The position numbers and the translations under genes are program-made. From Hyphomonas jannaschiana VP2 (GTDB lineage: Bacteria > Pseudomonadota > Alphaproteobacteria > Caulobacterales > Hyphomonadaceae), in NCBI RefSeq assembly GCF_000685215.1, contig NZ_ARYJ01000001.1:372001-436000 (forward strand): a stretch of 64,000 nt of DNA, given 5' to 3'. Positions 18,753-27,391 of this stretch are shown here, in pieces. Every line of letters begins with the position of its first letter. Position 1 is the stretch's first letter. The notes beneath the pieces are model-generated. The model worked only from the letters and a program-made list of their open reading frames with translations. It was not told the origin of the DNA and did not search any database.

Positions 18753-19925
18753 CTAACCGATCAGGCGCTTATAGACGCCGAGGGTAGCCATCTGAAGCCC
18801 CCGCTTGGAGAAATGGCTGCGGACATGCGCCTGTCCGGCCTTTCCCATGCTGGCGCGGGCGGTTTTCCCGACGGCCAGCAGCGCCCGGATCGCGCCCGCC
18901 AGCGCCGCCGCGTCGCCCGGCTGGAAGCGGGCCCCTGTCTCCCCGTCGAGCACGGTTTCACGCCCGCCGCCATGGTCGGACACGATCACCGGCCGCGCCA
19001 TCGCGGAGGCTTCCGCCGCCACCCGGCCGAAGGCTTCCGGCCGCGTCGAAGGCGCCATGACAATGTCGGCGGCGAGGTAAGCGGCCGGCATGTCGGTCTC
19101 GTGGCCCACGACCAGAACCTGACCGTCCAGCTGCAGATGGCGGACCGTGTCATAGATCCGGCCTTCATAGGCGTCGCGCCCCTGTGCATCGCCGGCAAGG
19201 ACAAGGACCAGCCCTTCGCGCTCTTCCGGCGCCAGCAGGCCGAGCGCCTGAATCGCCAGCAGCTGGCCTTTCCATTCCGTCAGGCGGCCCGGCAGGAACA
19301 GGGTCAGGCGCGTGTCGTCCTTCAGGCCCCAGCGCGTACGCACGGCATCGATCCGCGCCTGCGGCACGGCGGCAGGGTCGAACGCGGCAAGATCCACGCC
19401 GCGCGGGATGGTCACGATCTGCTCCGGCGGAATGCCATGCACACGCTGCACATGCGCCGCGATCCACTGGGAATTGGCGATCACAAGATCGCCCTTGGCC
19501 ATGACGGAATTGTACTTCCGTTTGAGGCCCTCCTCGCCCGAATAGGCCCCGTGATAGGTTGTGACGAACGGCACGCCGGTGGCCTTCGCCGCCGCATAGG
19601 CGCTCCAGGCCGGCGCGCGGGACCGGGCATGGACAAGGTGAACGCCCTCATTCCGGATGATGCGCTTCAGCCTGCCTTCATTGAGCTTCAGCACGACCGG
19701 GTTCTTGGATTTGGCATCCATACGAAAGAGCTCGCCGCCCAGTTTTTCGAACTCGTCCTCCAACCGCCCGCCGCGGCTGGCCAGCAGCGCCCGGCCGCCC
19801 GCTTCCACGATGGCTTCGGTCACTTCCAGCACGGTGCGTTCCACACCGCCTGCGGACAATTCGGGGGCGACCTGCAGGATGGTCTTGCCGGTCAGATCGG
19901 GAAAAGGTTCCAAGTCGCGTGCCAC
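18753..19925 (-). CDS. Glycosyltransferase family 4
   Basis: A GT-B retaining glycosyltransferase of about 390 residues. It shows the N-terminal loop LQVAPELSAGGVERTVLEV, the central TIPRGVDLAAFDP and FLPGRLTEWKGQLLAI, and the C-terminal EX7E-type donor site APSTRPEAFGRVAAEASAM. It probably acts in LPS or capsule assembly together with the GT9 downstream. The frame is open to an ATG at 19988, which would overlap the divergent hydrolase start by 20 bases; GTG 19925, giving a normal family N-terminus, is preferred but has no strong ribosome site. Confidence 0.88.
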   Translation of the reverse strand: MARDLEPFPDLTGKTILQVAPELSAGGVERTVLEVTEAIVEAGGRALLASRGGRLEDEFEKLGGELFRMDAKSKNPVVLKLNEGRLKRIIRNEGVHLVHARSRAPAWSAYAAAKATGVPFVTTYHGAYSGEEGLKRKYNSVMAKGDLVIANSQWIAAHVQRVHGIPPEQIVTIPRGVDLAAFDPAAVPQARIDAVRTRWGLKDDTRLTLFLPGRLTEWKGQLLAIQALGLLAPEEREGLVLVLAGDAQGRDAYEGRIYDTVRHLQLDGQVLVVGHETDMPAAYLAADIVMAPSTRPEAFGRVAAEASAMARPVIVSDHGGGRETVLDGETGARFQPGDAAALAGAIRALLAVGKTARASMGKAGQAHVRSHFSKRGLQMATLGVYKRLIG

Positions 19926-19968
19926 CCATTCGCTTGACAGGCGAGAGAGATGGCGGAACGGACAGGTT

Positions 19969-20727
19969 ATGACAACCGAACATTTCATCTCCCCTCACGG
20001 CAGACAGCTGGCCTACCGCCGCTTCGCCCCTGCCCGCAGCGATCTCACCTATGTGTGGCTGTGCGGGTTCAAGTCCGACATTACCGGGTCCAAGGTCATG
20101 TGCCTTGAGCAATGGGCGAAAGAGAATGGCCACGGCTTCCTCGCCTTCGATTATTCCGGCCATGGCGAATCAGGCGGCGCCTTCGAGGACGGTACGATTT
20201 CCCGATGGCGCGAGGACGCCCTCGACGCCATCGATGCGCTGACGGACGGCCCGCTGGTGCTTGTCGGCTCCAGCATGGGCGGCTGGATGGCCCTGCTCTC
20301 AGGTCTCGCCCGGCGCGAGCGCCTTGCCGGCATGGTGCTGATCGCGCCGGCGCCGGATTTCACCGAAAAGCTGATGTGGCCGGAATTCACGCCGCGCCAG
20401 CAGGAAGAAATCATGGAGCACGGCCTCACCCTGCGCCCGTCTGACTATGGCGACCCCTATCCGATTACCAAAGCGCTGATCGAGGACGGCCGCGACTGGC
20501 AGCTGCTGGACGCGCCCATCGACCTCGAATGCCCTGTACGCATCCTGCAGGGGGCCGAAGATCCGGACGTCCCCTGGCGTCACGCCTTCCGGCTGGTCGA
20601 GGCGATGAGCTCGAAAGATCTCGTCTTCACCCTGATCAAGGATGGCGACCACCGCCTCTCCCGCGACCAGGACATTGCCCGCCTTTTGGCCACCTGCTCG
20701 GAAATCGCTGGTATTGCAGGCGCCTAG
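19969..20727 (+). CDS. Alpha/beta hydrolase (ABHD10-like serine hydrolase)
   Basis: A 252-residue serine hydrolase. The nucleophile elbow GSSMGGWMAL is at residues 101-110. The acid is in GAEDPDVPW and the histidine in KDGDHRLSR near the C-terminus. The order, lack of a large cap and the WLCGF-KSD oxyanion segment resemble ABHD10/BAAT-type thioesterase-esterases, so an ester or thioester substrate is likely but unidentified. ATG 19969 follows ACAGG. Its TAG stop shares the palindromic CTAG with the stop of the convergent Rieske gene. Confidence 0.88.
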   Translation: MTTEHFISPHGRQLAYRRFAPARSDLTYVWLCGFKSDITGSKVMCLEQWAKENGHGFLAFDYSGHGESGGAFEDGTISRWREDALDAIDALTDGPLVLVGSSMGGWMALLSGLARRERLAGMVLIAPAPDFTEKLMWPEFTPRQQEEIMEHGLTLRPSDYGDPYPITKALIEDGRDWQLLDAPIDLECPVRILQGAEDPDVPWRHAFRLVEAMSSKDLVFTLIKDGDHRLSRDQDIARLLATCSEIAGIAGA

Positions 20728-21839
20728 GCGCCCATCCGGTCCAGCCACCACTGGTTCATCTGCCAGATCGACTTCTCCAGCGGCGACAGCGGCCCGGCGC
20801 GGGATAGCGGCGCGTTGAGGCCTGCCCAGACAAGATCGTTCGCGGCAATGTCTTCCTCATGCACGCCCCGGATGGAGGCTTCGGCCCCGTCCACAATGGC
20901 GGCATAGTCATCGAGGCCCTGCATCCAGTCCGGGAAGCAGAGATGGATCTTGAGGTCCAGCCGGTCTGCCGCCAGCGGGGTCATCTGGTACCAGGCCATG
21001 AACGGGCCCTGGACGGCCAGCAGCAGGCCCGGAAAGGCATTGGCGGCGATCAGGTCACGCAGCTGCCAGTCTTCGAGCCCCGGCACCGGTGGCTGGGGCG
21101 TGTCCCGGTCCGCCGCCGGCATGTGCAGGATGGACCAGGGCTGGCCCGTATCCGGCACTTGCGAGTCGCGGGCATGGTAGCCCGGCTCCAGCGTCTTCGA
21201 ATGGGCCGCGATGTGGTGGTAGGCTTCCATGAAATTCTCGGCCAGCACCTTCCAGTTCCAGCCATGCGAATAATCCAGCGTGCGCGCCACAAAGAAGCTG
21301 CCGAGATTGTAGTTCGCGAAATAGTCCGCAAACCCGCTGACCTGCGGGGCGAAGGCCGGCGCGTCGGCGTCCAGCGTCGCCATGACGAAGCCTTCCCAGA
21401 TCTCGGAGCGGATCTCGCGCAGGCCGTGGGCCACCGGATCGAACTCCTCTGCGCCCTCCATCAGCGGCGCGCGGACGAGACTGCCTTTCGTGTCATAGGA
21501 CCAGGCGTGGTAGGGACAGGTGAACAGTTTGCGGCAGCCCTGCCCTTCCGCCACCAGCGCGGCCCGGTGACGGCAGACACGCGACAGCACCCGCACGGCG
21601 CCGTCCTCACCGCGCACCACCATCACCGGCTCGCCGCCGAGGTCTGCCGAGAGATAATCCCCTGCCCCCGGCACCTGGTCGACCCGCGCCAGCGGCAGCC
21701 AGCTGCGCGCCAGCACACGCGCCTTTTCGACATGCCAGAGGCCTGGATCCGTATAAGCGACCGGCGGCAGGGTATAAGCTTGCGCCAACGGCCTTCGGCT
21801 CGCAGCGACGGCGGCGGGGGAAAGAAATTCCTGAGTCAT
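20724..21839 (-). CDS. Rieske non-heme iron oxygenase, alpha-subunit type
   Basis: A 371-residue aromatic-ring-hydroxylating-type oxygenase. The Rieske 2Fe-2S ligands are in CRHRAAL and CPYHAW. The mononuclear iron site is in LAENFMEAYHHIAAHS, the usual N-x2-E-x-Y-H-x4-H arrangement. The protein is shorter than typical ring-hydroxylating dioxygenases and resembles the phenylpropionate dioxygenase/choline monooxygenase branch. No reductase or beta subunit gene is adjacent, so electron transfer partners must lie elsewhere. The substrate is unknown. Confidence 0.9.
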   Translation of the reverse strand: MTQEFLSPAAVAASRRPLAQAYTLPPVAYTDPGLWHVEKARVLARSWLPLARVDQVPGAGDYLSADLGGEPVMVVRGEDGAVRVLSRVCRHRAALVAEGQGCRKLFTCPYHAWSYDTKGSLVRAPLMEGAEEFDPVAHGLREIRSEIWEGFVMATLDADAPAFAPQVSGFADYFANYNLGSFFVARTLDYSHGWNWKVLAENFMEAYHHIAAHSKTLEPGYHARDSQVPDTGQPWSILHMPAADRDTPQPPVPGLEDWQLRDLIAANAFPGLLLAVQGPFMAWYQMTPLAADRLDLKIHLCFPDWMQGLDDYAAIVDGAEASIRGVHEEDIAANDLVWAGLNAPLSRAGPLSPLEKSIWQMNQWWLDRMGA

Positions 21840-21895
21840 ACGTCACCCTCACGAAAGATGACGCAGGCGTCAAGTTTTGAATCGCCTGAATCTGG

Positions 21896-22108
21896 TCAGT
21901 GCCCGCCGGCCCCGCCCATATCGCGTTGCTCCAGCCGGACGAGCCGGGCCAGCATGCCGCGCGCGGCAATCGCGGGCGCGGTGGTGCGGACTTCATCGGT
22001 CATCGCCTGCATGCGGTAGCGGGTCGTCAGCAGATGGCCGTCGGTGCTGTAACTGCCTTTATAGGTCTCGCCATTGATCTCGATTTCGACCGGTGTCGGG
22101 GTCGCCAT
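21896..22108 (-). CDS. Small conserved-looking protein of unknown function, 70 residues
   Basis: A 70-residue soluble protein, unrecognised. GGAGGAACCTC sits ideally before the ATG. The N-terminal half looks like two beta-strands (VEIEINGETYKGSY, HLLTTRYRM) and the C-terminal half like a helix rich in Arg and Ala. It lies 56 bases upstream of the Rieske oxygenase on the same strand, so it could be co-transcribed with it. Confidence 0.65.
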   Translation of the reverse strand: MATPTPVEIEINGETYKGSYSTDGHLLTTRYRMQAMTDEVRTTAPAIAARGMLARLVRLEQRDMGGAGGH

Positions 22109-22182
22109 GAGGTTCCTCCATTTTTATGGCGGAAAGACTTCTTGTGTCCTTTCCTGCCACAAAGTCTAACATGGACGCCGCC

Positions 22183-22668
22183 ATGACCCAATTACTGATC
22201 GTTTATCATTCCCGCACAGGTGGCACGCGCCAGATGGCCGAAGCCGCCCTGGCCGCCGCACAGGAAGAGGCAGACGCCGTGCTGATGCGCGCGGAGGAAG
22301 CCAGCCCCGAAGACCTGATGGCCGCAGACGGATACCTCTTCGCCGGGCCGGAAAACCTCGCCGCGCTCTCCGGCGCGATGAAGGAATTCTTCGACCGCTG
22401 CTATTATCCCGTCCTCGGACGGATCGAGGGCCGCTCCTACGCCCTGATGATCTGCGCAGGTTCGGACGGCGAAGGCGCCGCACGCCAGGCGGCCCGCATC
22501 GCCAAAGGTTGGCGCCTGCGCGAGGTCCAGCCACCCCTGATCGTGAACACCAGCGCTCAGACGCCGGAAGAGATTCTCGCAGAGAAAACCATCCCGGAGG
22601 CAGAGCTGGAGAAGTGCCGCGACCTCGGCGCCGCGCTCGGCGCCGGACTGAAGATGGGGGTGTTCTGA
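22183..22668 (+). CDS. Flavodoxin-like NAD(P)H-dependent oxidoreductase
   Basis: A flavodoxin-fold protein of about 161 residues. The FMN phosphate loop is HSRTGGTRQMAEA at the end of the first strand. GYLFAGPENLAALSGAMKEF matches the second FMN-contacting loop seen in NAD(P)H:quinone reductase-like proteins. ATG 22183 gives the normal N-terminus MTQLLIVYHS; in-frame ATGs at 22171 and 22126 are possible. The last codons are duplicated just past the stop (see the repeat). Confidence 0.85.
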   Translation: MTQLLIVYHSRTGGTRQMAEAALAAAQEEADAVLMRAEEASPEDLMAADGYLFAGPENLAALSGAMKEFFDRCYYPVLGRIEGRSYALMICAGSDGEGAARQAARIAKGWRLREVQPPLIVNTSAQTPEEILAEKTIPEAELEKCRDLGAALGAGLKMGVF

Positions 22669-22682
22669 AGATGGGCGTGTTC
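22649..22682. repeat. 17-bp tandem duplication across the stop of the flavodoxin-like gene
   Basis: Two adjacent copies of TGAAGATGGG(G/C)GTGTTC differ at one base. The first encodes the last residues KMGVF; the second is untranslated because the TGA shared between copies is the stop. Confidence 0.9.
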
Positions 22683-22695
22683 TGAAGCCCCAGCC

Positions 22696-24948
22696 TCAGA
22701 ACGACACTTCCACGCCCATCAGGAACTCGAACGGCTTGCCGGGCCGGAGACCCGCCGGGTCGATCGAGGCGACATAGACTTCGTCGAACAGGTTCTCGGC
22801 CTTGGCCCGCAACCGGATACGGTCGGCCAGGTCCACCCAGACAGCCATGTCGGCCACCCAGCGCGCTTCGATCAGTTCGCGCTCCGGGATGCTGCCCTGC
22901 CCGGCACGTGCCCGTGCGTCGGAGACATAATTGCCCGACAGGCTCGCGCCCCAGCGATCCGTTTCAAGGCCGGCGCTCAGCGTCAGCTGCTGGTCGGCGA
23001 TGTAAGGCAGCTCATCTCCGGCGGCGACATCGCCCCAGGGCTCATAATCGCTCTCGAAGCTCGTCTGGAATTCGGCATCGGTCAGCGTGTAGACGAGGCT
23101 GACCGGAATGGAGAGATCCGTGTCCAGAACAGCGGCGGCATCCCAGCTGGCCGTCAGTTCCAGCCCCTGAACGTCGACTTCGCCGCCATTGAACTGGTCA
23201 CCCACCGTACAGCCGCCGCCGGACGAGGCCGTGCACGTGCCCAGCAGGTTCGAATAGTCGTTGAAATAGGCAATCGCTTCCAGTTCGAACTCGCCGCGCG
23301 AGTAACGCCCGCCGAACTCCCAGTTCACGCTTTCTTCGACATCGGCGTTCGTGGTGCCGGGGCTGGCGATGGCGAAGCCGCGATGCACGCCGGCCAGCAG
23401 CGTCGTCGTCCCGCTGATCTCGTAAAGCGCGCTGAGGCCCGGCACGACCACCGTGTCGGAAAGCTCCCTCACCTGCGTCGGCCCTGCGGCGCGGGTCGGG
23501 TCGCTGGTCGCATAGTCTTCACGCGTCAGTTCGTAATCCTCGAACCGCGCCCCGCCCGTAACGGAGAGCCGCCCGATCGTGAACTTGTCCTGCACGAACA
23601 GGGCCAGCGCCTCGCCGGAGGAGATGCGGTTTGCCTGGCTGCCAGCCGCGCCTGCCGTGGTCAGGATCAGCTGCCCGCCCTCAAGGCGATAGGCATCCTC
23701 TTCCTGGAACCGGTCTTCCTCGTCCTGATGGACGCGGGCACCGATGGTCAGCTCATGATCCACGCCGCCAAAGGCCGTCTTCCAGTTCAGCACCGACTGG
23801 ACGCCCTCGCTGTAGTAGGCCCGCCGGTTGGCCCGGTAGACGATGGAATCGTCGAGGCTCACAATGCCCACAGCGAGGTCATACTCCGCCGCATAGGTGA
23901 CCGGATCGGTCAGCACGCTGGAGATGGAGACATCCCCGCTCGCGCCGGTGCCATCGGCATTGATGCCCTGCAGCTTGTACCAGTTGCGCGCGAAATCGTG
24001 ATGATAGGCAATCGTCGTCAGGCTGAGGTCCGGCGTGAGGTCGATCCGGTGGGTCAGCTGGAACAGCTCGTTCTCGCCATTGAACACATCGTCCGTGCTC
24101 GCATCGTAGCGCCGGTAAGGATCGGCGCGGAAATCATCCAGCGTCAGGCCGAAATAGGTCTCGTTCGAGGTCTCTTCCCGCGTCTGGTATTTCAGCTCCA
24201 CGCTCTGCGGCATCGGCCCATCGGCCTTGTAGGCGCCGAGCTTCAGGACAAGGTCGTCCGCGTCGAAGCCGGTCGGGCGGCCATTGTCCAGCCGCTTGAA
24301 GCCGTCCGTCTCGTCGGTGAACACTTCGACAAGGCCGCCCAGCTGCCAGCCAGCCGCTGCGTCCGTCTTGCCGCCCAGCCAGAGGTGCGCGCGCTGGCGG
24401 TCATTCGTGCCGAACATCACCTGTCCGTAGCCAGACGGCGCATCCGGCACGGGCGTCGAGAACATGTTGATCGCCCCGCCTGTGGTGCGCGGGCCGTAGA
24501 GGATCGCCGCCGGGCCCTTGGTCACCTCGATGGCGCTCATCCGGGCGATGGTCGGGAAGTAATAGGCCGATGGCGAGGCATAGGGTGCCGGCGAGATCGG
24601 CACGCCATCTTCCATCAGTGCCACGCGCGACGAGCGGTCAGAGCCGGAGCCGCGCAGGCCGATATTCGGGCGCAGGCCATAGCCGTCCTCTTCCTGGATG
24701 TTCACGCCCGGCACGGCGCGCAGGATGCGCAGCACGTCACTCTGGGCCTGCACCGACAGGTCGGCATCCGTCAGGAACGAGACCGAACCCGCCACTTCCA
24801 GCGCCGCCTCGGACGAGCCCGTGACCACGACCGTCGACAACAGGCGATAGGGGTCGTCCCCTTCTGCCGCTTCCGGCGCCTCTGCCCCGGCCGAAAGGGC
24901 CAGCACAGCCGCCGACGCCATCAGGAAACTGCTCTTCAAACCGCTCAC
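22696..24948 (-). CDS. TonB-dependent outer-membrane receptor, FecA-like
   Basis: A 750-residue outer-membrane receptor. A signal peptide (residues 1-28) is followed by a TonB box LSTVVVTG and the plug domain (DVLRILRAVPGVNIQEEDG, RPNIGLRGSG, EVTKGPAAILYGPRTTGGAI). A long beta-barrel follows, ending in the terminal aromatic strand LMGVEVSF. The plug resembles FecA-type ferric-siderophore/citrate receptors. No N-terminal signalling domain and no adjacent sigma/anti-sigma pair is present, so it is probably regulated only by iron status. The ligand is unknown. Confidence 0.92.
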   Translation of the reverse strand: MSGLKSSFLMASAAVLALSAGAEAPEAAEGDDPYRLLSTVVVTGSSEAALEVAGSVSFLTDADLSVQAQSDVLRILRAVPGVNIQEEDGYGLRPNIGLRGSGSDRSSRVALMEDGVPISPAPYASPSAYYFPTIARMSAIEVTKGPAAILYGPRTTGGAINMFSTPVPDAPSGYGQVMFGTNDRQRAHLWLGGKTDAAAGWQLGGLVEVFTDETDGFKRLDNGRPTGFDADDLVLKLGAYKADGPMPQSVELKYQTREETSNETYFGLTLDDFRADPYRRYDASTDDVFNGENELFQLTHRIDLTPDLSLTTIAYHHDFARNWYKLQGINADGTGASGDVSISSVLTDPVTYAAEYDLAVGIVSLDDSIVYRANRRAYYSEGVQSVLNWKTAFGGVDHELTIGARVHQDEEDRFQEEDAYRLEGGQLILTTAGAAGSQANRISSGEALALFVQDKFTIGRLSVTGGARFEDYELTREDYATSDPTRAAGPTQVRELSDTVVVPGLSALYEISGTTTLLAGVHRGFAIASPGTTNADVEESVNWEFGGRYSRGEFELEAIAYFNDYSNLLGTCTASSGGGCTVGDQFNGGEVDVQGLELTASWDAAAVLDTDLSIPVSLVYTLTDAEFQTSFESDYEPWGDVAAGDELPYIADQQLTLSAGLETDRWGASLSGNYVSDARARAGQGSIPERELIEARWVADMAVWVDLADRIRLRAKAENLFDEVYVASIDPAGLRPGKPFEFLMGVEVSF

Positions 24949-25104
24949 GCTGCCCTCGCTCCGCTTATTTTCTATTCAGGTCGCGGCTGTTTATTGGAGA
25001 CAGTTTGAGAATGCAAGTGCGACCTATTTGCAAAAATTGCGAGGAGTCCTGCTCATCCCCCGGCCACCCGCCAGGAGCAGAACGTCAAAGCAAAGGGGGC
25101 GCGG

Positions 25105-25473
25105 TCACCCGCCCAGCGGCTTCATGTAGGTGGCAAGGTCGAAATAGTCGCGCCAGACGGCGATCTTGCCGTCCTTCATCTCGAAGACGCCGCAACAGGG
25201 CAGGTCGATCTGCTTGCCATGCGCGACGGTACGGTCGAGGCGCTCGGCGATCACCGTGTTCCCGGCGGACATCAGCGTGAGGACATCCCAGACCGTCTCG
25301 CTCCAGCCATTGATGAAGCCACCGATAAATATGCGCAGCGCCTCATGCCCCTGCACCGGGCCCGTCGGCATGTTGTGATAGATGCCGTCCTCGGCAAAGA
25401 AGCCCACCAGCTCCTCCACATCCAGCCGCGACCAGGCCGCGATAAACTCCCGGATCACCTGTTCATTGCCCAT
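25105..25473 (-). CDS. Limonene-1,2-epoxide hydrolase / SnoaL-like domain protein
   Basis: A 122-residue cone-shaped alpha+beta-barrel protein. FIAAWSRLDVEELVGFFAED and GIYHNMPTGPVQGHEA are typical of LEH-family proteins. RLDRTVAHGK and VWRDYFDLATY hold the Arg and Asp positions that form the Asp-Arg-Asp catalytic triad in limonene epoxide hydrolase. An epoxide-hydrolase activity is plausible but many family members have no known substrate. It stands alone between the TonB receptor and an AT-rich gene. Confidence 0.85.
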   Translation of the reverse strand: MGNEQVIREFIAAWSRLDVEELVGFFAEDGIYHNMPTGPVQGHEALRIFIGGFINGWSETVWDVLTLMSAGNTVIAERLDRTVAHGKQIDLPCCGVFEMKDGKIAVWRDYFDLATYMKPLGG

Positions 25474-25525
25474 GGCGTGCCTCCCTGTTTTTATGGCTGT
25501 GAAATCGCCAGATTAATGCGCGCGA

Positions 25526-26689
25526 CTATTCAACTGCATAAATTTCAGCGCAATATTCTCGCACCTCTGGCGAAGCGGTCGCCTCGGTTTTGCGCAATAA
25601 CTCTAAGAATTGTTCGGCTGTATTAAGAGAATAAACTCTCTGGCTCAGCCCAAGTTCCTCTGAAAGTGGTGCTTCAGATAAGAAGGTGGCGCATTCTTTG
25701 TCGATGAACATCGCATCGACATAAGGTCCATATGCCGAGATGGCTCTGATATCATTCAACATACCAGGATTTGGCGCCCTTTTCTGACCCGCCGCCATCT
25801 TCCGTGCTATCGCTGCGAACAAGTAGGACGAAATCTTGTGATGAGGCAGAAGTCTATTGCCCTCCCAGTCCAAAAAGGAAACCAACCGTTCCAAAACTTG
25901 ATCCGTATTGCAATCGATCAACTCATGCTCGAAATACCTCTGCAACTGGAATACAGACATTCTTGCCGCTGTGTCGCTAGCCGTCACCATCGCTTCCTTA
26001 TGAACGGGACCGAAACTAGACAATTCCACTTCAAGAACGTCTTCGAATGAAGGCCGCTCAGCGGCCCACCGTTCTGCAAGCTTTGCCAAACTCTGGTAAC
26101 CGGCATCGCGATCATCCCTGATCGCCTCTGCGAGATCGCTAAAGTCTGCGTTCACCGTGATGTGCAAATCCGGTAGCCAAACATTTCTGTCTCGTTTCAG
26201 AACTTCGTCTACTGAGAAATCCAAATCGGGCACGCCTTGATCATTCATGAAAGCTTTGGCGAATTGAAATATCTGTGCGCTTTCCACTTCCCGAGAGTTC
26301 ACTAGTGCAGCGTCTCCCAACATTTCGGTAAAGAGCCGAAGTTCGGTAGGATTGCGGGACACGATGGTCTCCATGGAGTGAACATCACTCATTGGGAAGA
26401 TTGCTTGCTGCAGGTGAACGCATCTTTCGATCAGTCGAAATGCTTCCTTCCAAAAATCTTCATAAGGCAAATTGGGACGTCTTTGATCGTTCTTGATCAA
26501 GAATAGCTCGCTCAGCGCAAACTGGTCCAAATAGATCACTTTCTTATCGACGTTCGGAAGCGCCTCCCGTTGCTTGTACCGACATGCCGTACAACGTCGC
26601 ACTAGTGTGCTCCCACCAACTGATAGAATCCCGAGGGAATCAGAAGCAGAACAATTTGGGCAATCAAGGAATGGTGCTCGTTCAAACAT
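25526..26689 (-). CDS. Zinc-ribbon plus PIN-like protein of unknown function, AT-rich
   Basis: I do not recognise this 387-residue protein as a named family. After a short N-terminus it carries a CPNC...CTAC zinc-ribbon (about 20 residues between pairs), then KKVIYLDQFALSEL, which looks like the first strand and Asp of a PIN-type nuclease. Near the C-terminus NDIRAISAYGPYVDAMFIDK gives two more acidic positions, followed by a terminal strand RVYSLNTAEQFLELL. A helical middle separates them, and HSMETIV could supply a further acid. So an RNase-like PIN fold with a nucleic-acid binding finger is the best inference. Base composition is much more AT-rich than either neighbour, which points to transfer. 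ATG 26689 is used; a TTG at 26740 would add 17 residues. Confidence 0.7.
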   Translation of the reverse strand: MFERAPFLDCPNCSASDSLGILSVGGSTLVRRCTACRYKQREALPNVDKKVIYLDQFALSELFLIKNDQRRPNLPYEDFWKEAFRLIERCVHLQQAIFPMSDVHSMETIVSRNPTELRLFTEMLGDAALVNSREVESAQIFQFAKAFMNDQGVPDLDFSVDEVLKRDRNVWLPDLHITVNADFSDLAEAIRDDRDAGYQSLAKLAERWAAERPSFEDVLEVELSSFGPVHKEAMVTASDTAARMSVFQLQRYFEHELIDCNTDQVLERLVSFLDWEGNRLLPHHKISSYLFAAIARKMAAGQKRAPNPGMLNDIRAISAYGPYVDAMFIDKECATFLSEAPLSEELGLSQRVYSLNTAEQFLELLRKTEATASPEVREYCAEIYAVE

Positions 26690-26806
26690 CGATACTACTC
26701 TGCTGCGGTAACACGTTACTTTCAAATCCTTGTTGGACAATCATCTATTGTTGCCACCCAAAAAACCTTGCAATCTTACCCATTATTGCGGGAGGGCACC
26801 CCACAG

Positions 26807-27391
26807 ATGACGTGGACTGAAATCGCGGGCTTCGTCACCGGCGCGCTATGCGTGTGGCTGGTGGTGAAGCGAAACATCTGGAATTTCCCGGTCGGAATCG
26901 CGAACTATATTTTCTTCTTTGTGCTGTTCATTGGTGCTGGCCTCTACGCCGATGCCGGGCTGCAAGTGGTATATTTCGGACTGGCACTTTATGGCTGGTA
27001 TTCCTGGCTGCGCGGGGGCGAGGACCACACCGCGCTGAAAGTGCACAATCCGACGCTGCCGCAATTCCTCGCCTGCCTTGCCGCCGTGGGCGCGATCTGG
27101 GCGGCCATCCAGTTCGGCCTCCACCGCTACACAGACTCTACTGTCGCCGGGTGGGACGCGATCACCACGGCGCTCAGCCTCGTCGCGCAGTTCATGCTGT
27201 CGCGGAAATGGATCGCCAACTGGTGGCTATGGATCGCAGCGGACCTGATCTACATCCCGCTCTATGCCGTGAAGGGCCTGTGGCTGACCGCCGGGCTCTA
27301 CGGCATCTTCCTCACCATGTGCATAGTGGGCCTGATGGAGTGGCGCACCGCGCGGGCCAAGATGCTGGCGGCGGAAAATCCCGCCACCTGA
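26807..27391 (+). CDS. pnuC: Nicotinamide riboside transporter PnuC family
   Basis: A 194-residue inner-membrane protein with about seven hydrophobic segments. FPVGIANYIFFFVLFIGAGLYADAGLQ and LYGWYSWLRGG match PnuC, as does the late block KWIANWWLWIAADLIYIPLY with the conserved WxxxD. PnuC proteins take up nicotinamide riboside, or in some lineages thiamin, by facilitated diffusion with trapping by a kinase. ATG 26807 is preceded by GGAGGG at a slightly long spacing. No salvage kinase and no visible riboswitch is adjacent, so the substrate is open. Confidence 0.88.
   Translation: MTWTEIAGFVTGALCVWLVVKRNIWNFPVGIANYIFFFVLFIGAGLYADAGLQVVYFGLALYGWYSWLRGGEDHTALKVHNPTLPQFLACLAAVGAIWAAIQFGLHRYTDSTVAGWDAITTALSLVAQFMLSRKWIANWWLWIAADLIYIPLYAVKGLWLTAGLYGIFLTMCIVGLMEWRTARAKMLAAENPAT

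Noticed and set aside
24990-25045. Possible Fur box upstream of the TonB receptor
   Set aside because: TTGAGAATGCAAGTGC is only half similar to a Fur site and lacks symmetry; not strong enough to call.
25480-26800. Flanking direct repeats that would define a mobile element around the AT-rich gene
   Set aside because: I compared the edges by eye and saw no direct or inverted repeats, integrase or tRNA; transfer is supported only by composition.
26741-26806. Riboswitch before pnuC
   Set aside because: The gap is too short and has no recognisable TPP or NAD aptamer core.
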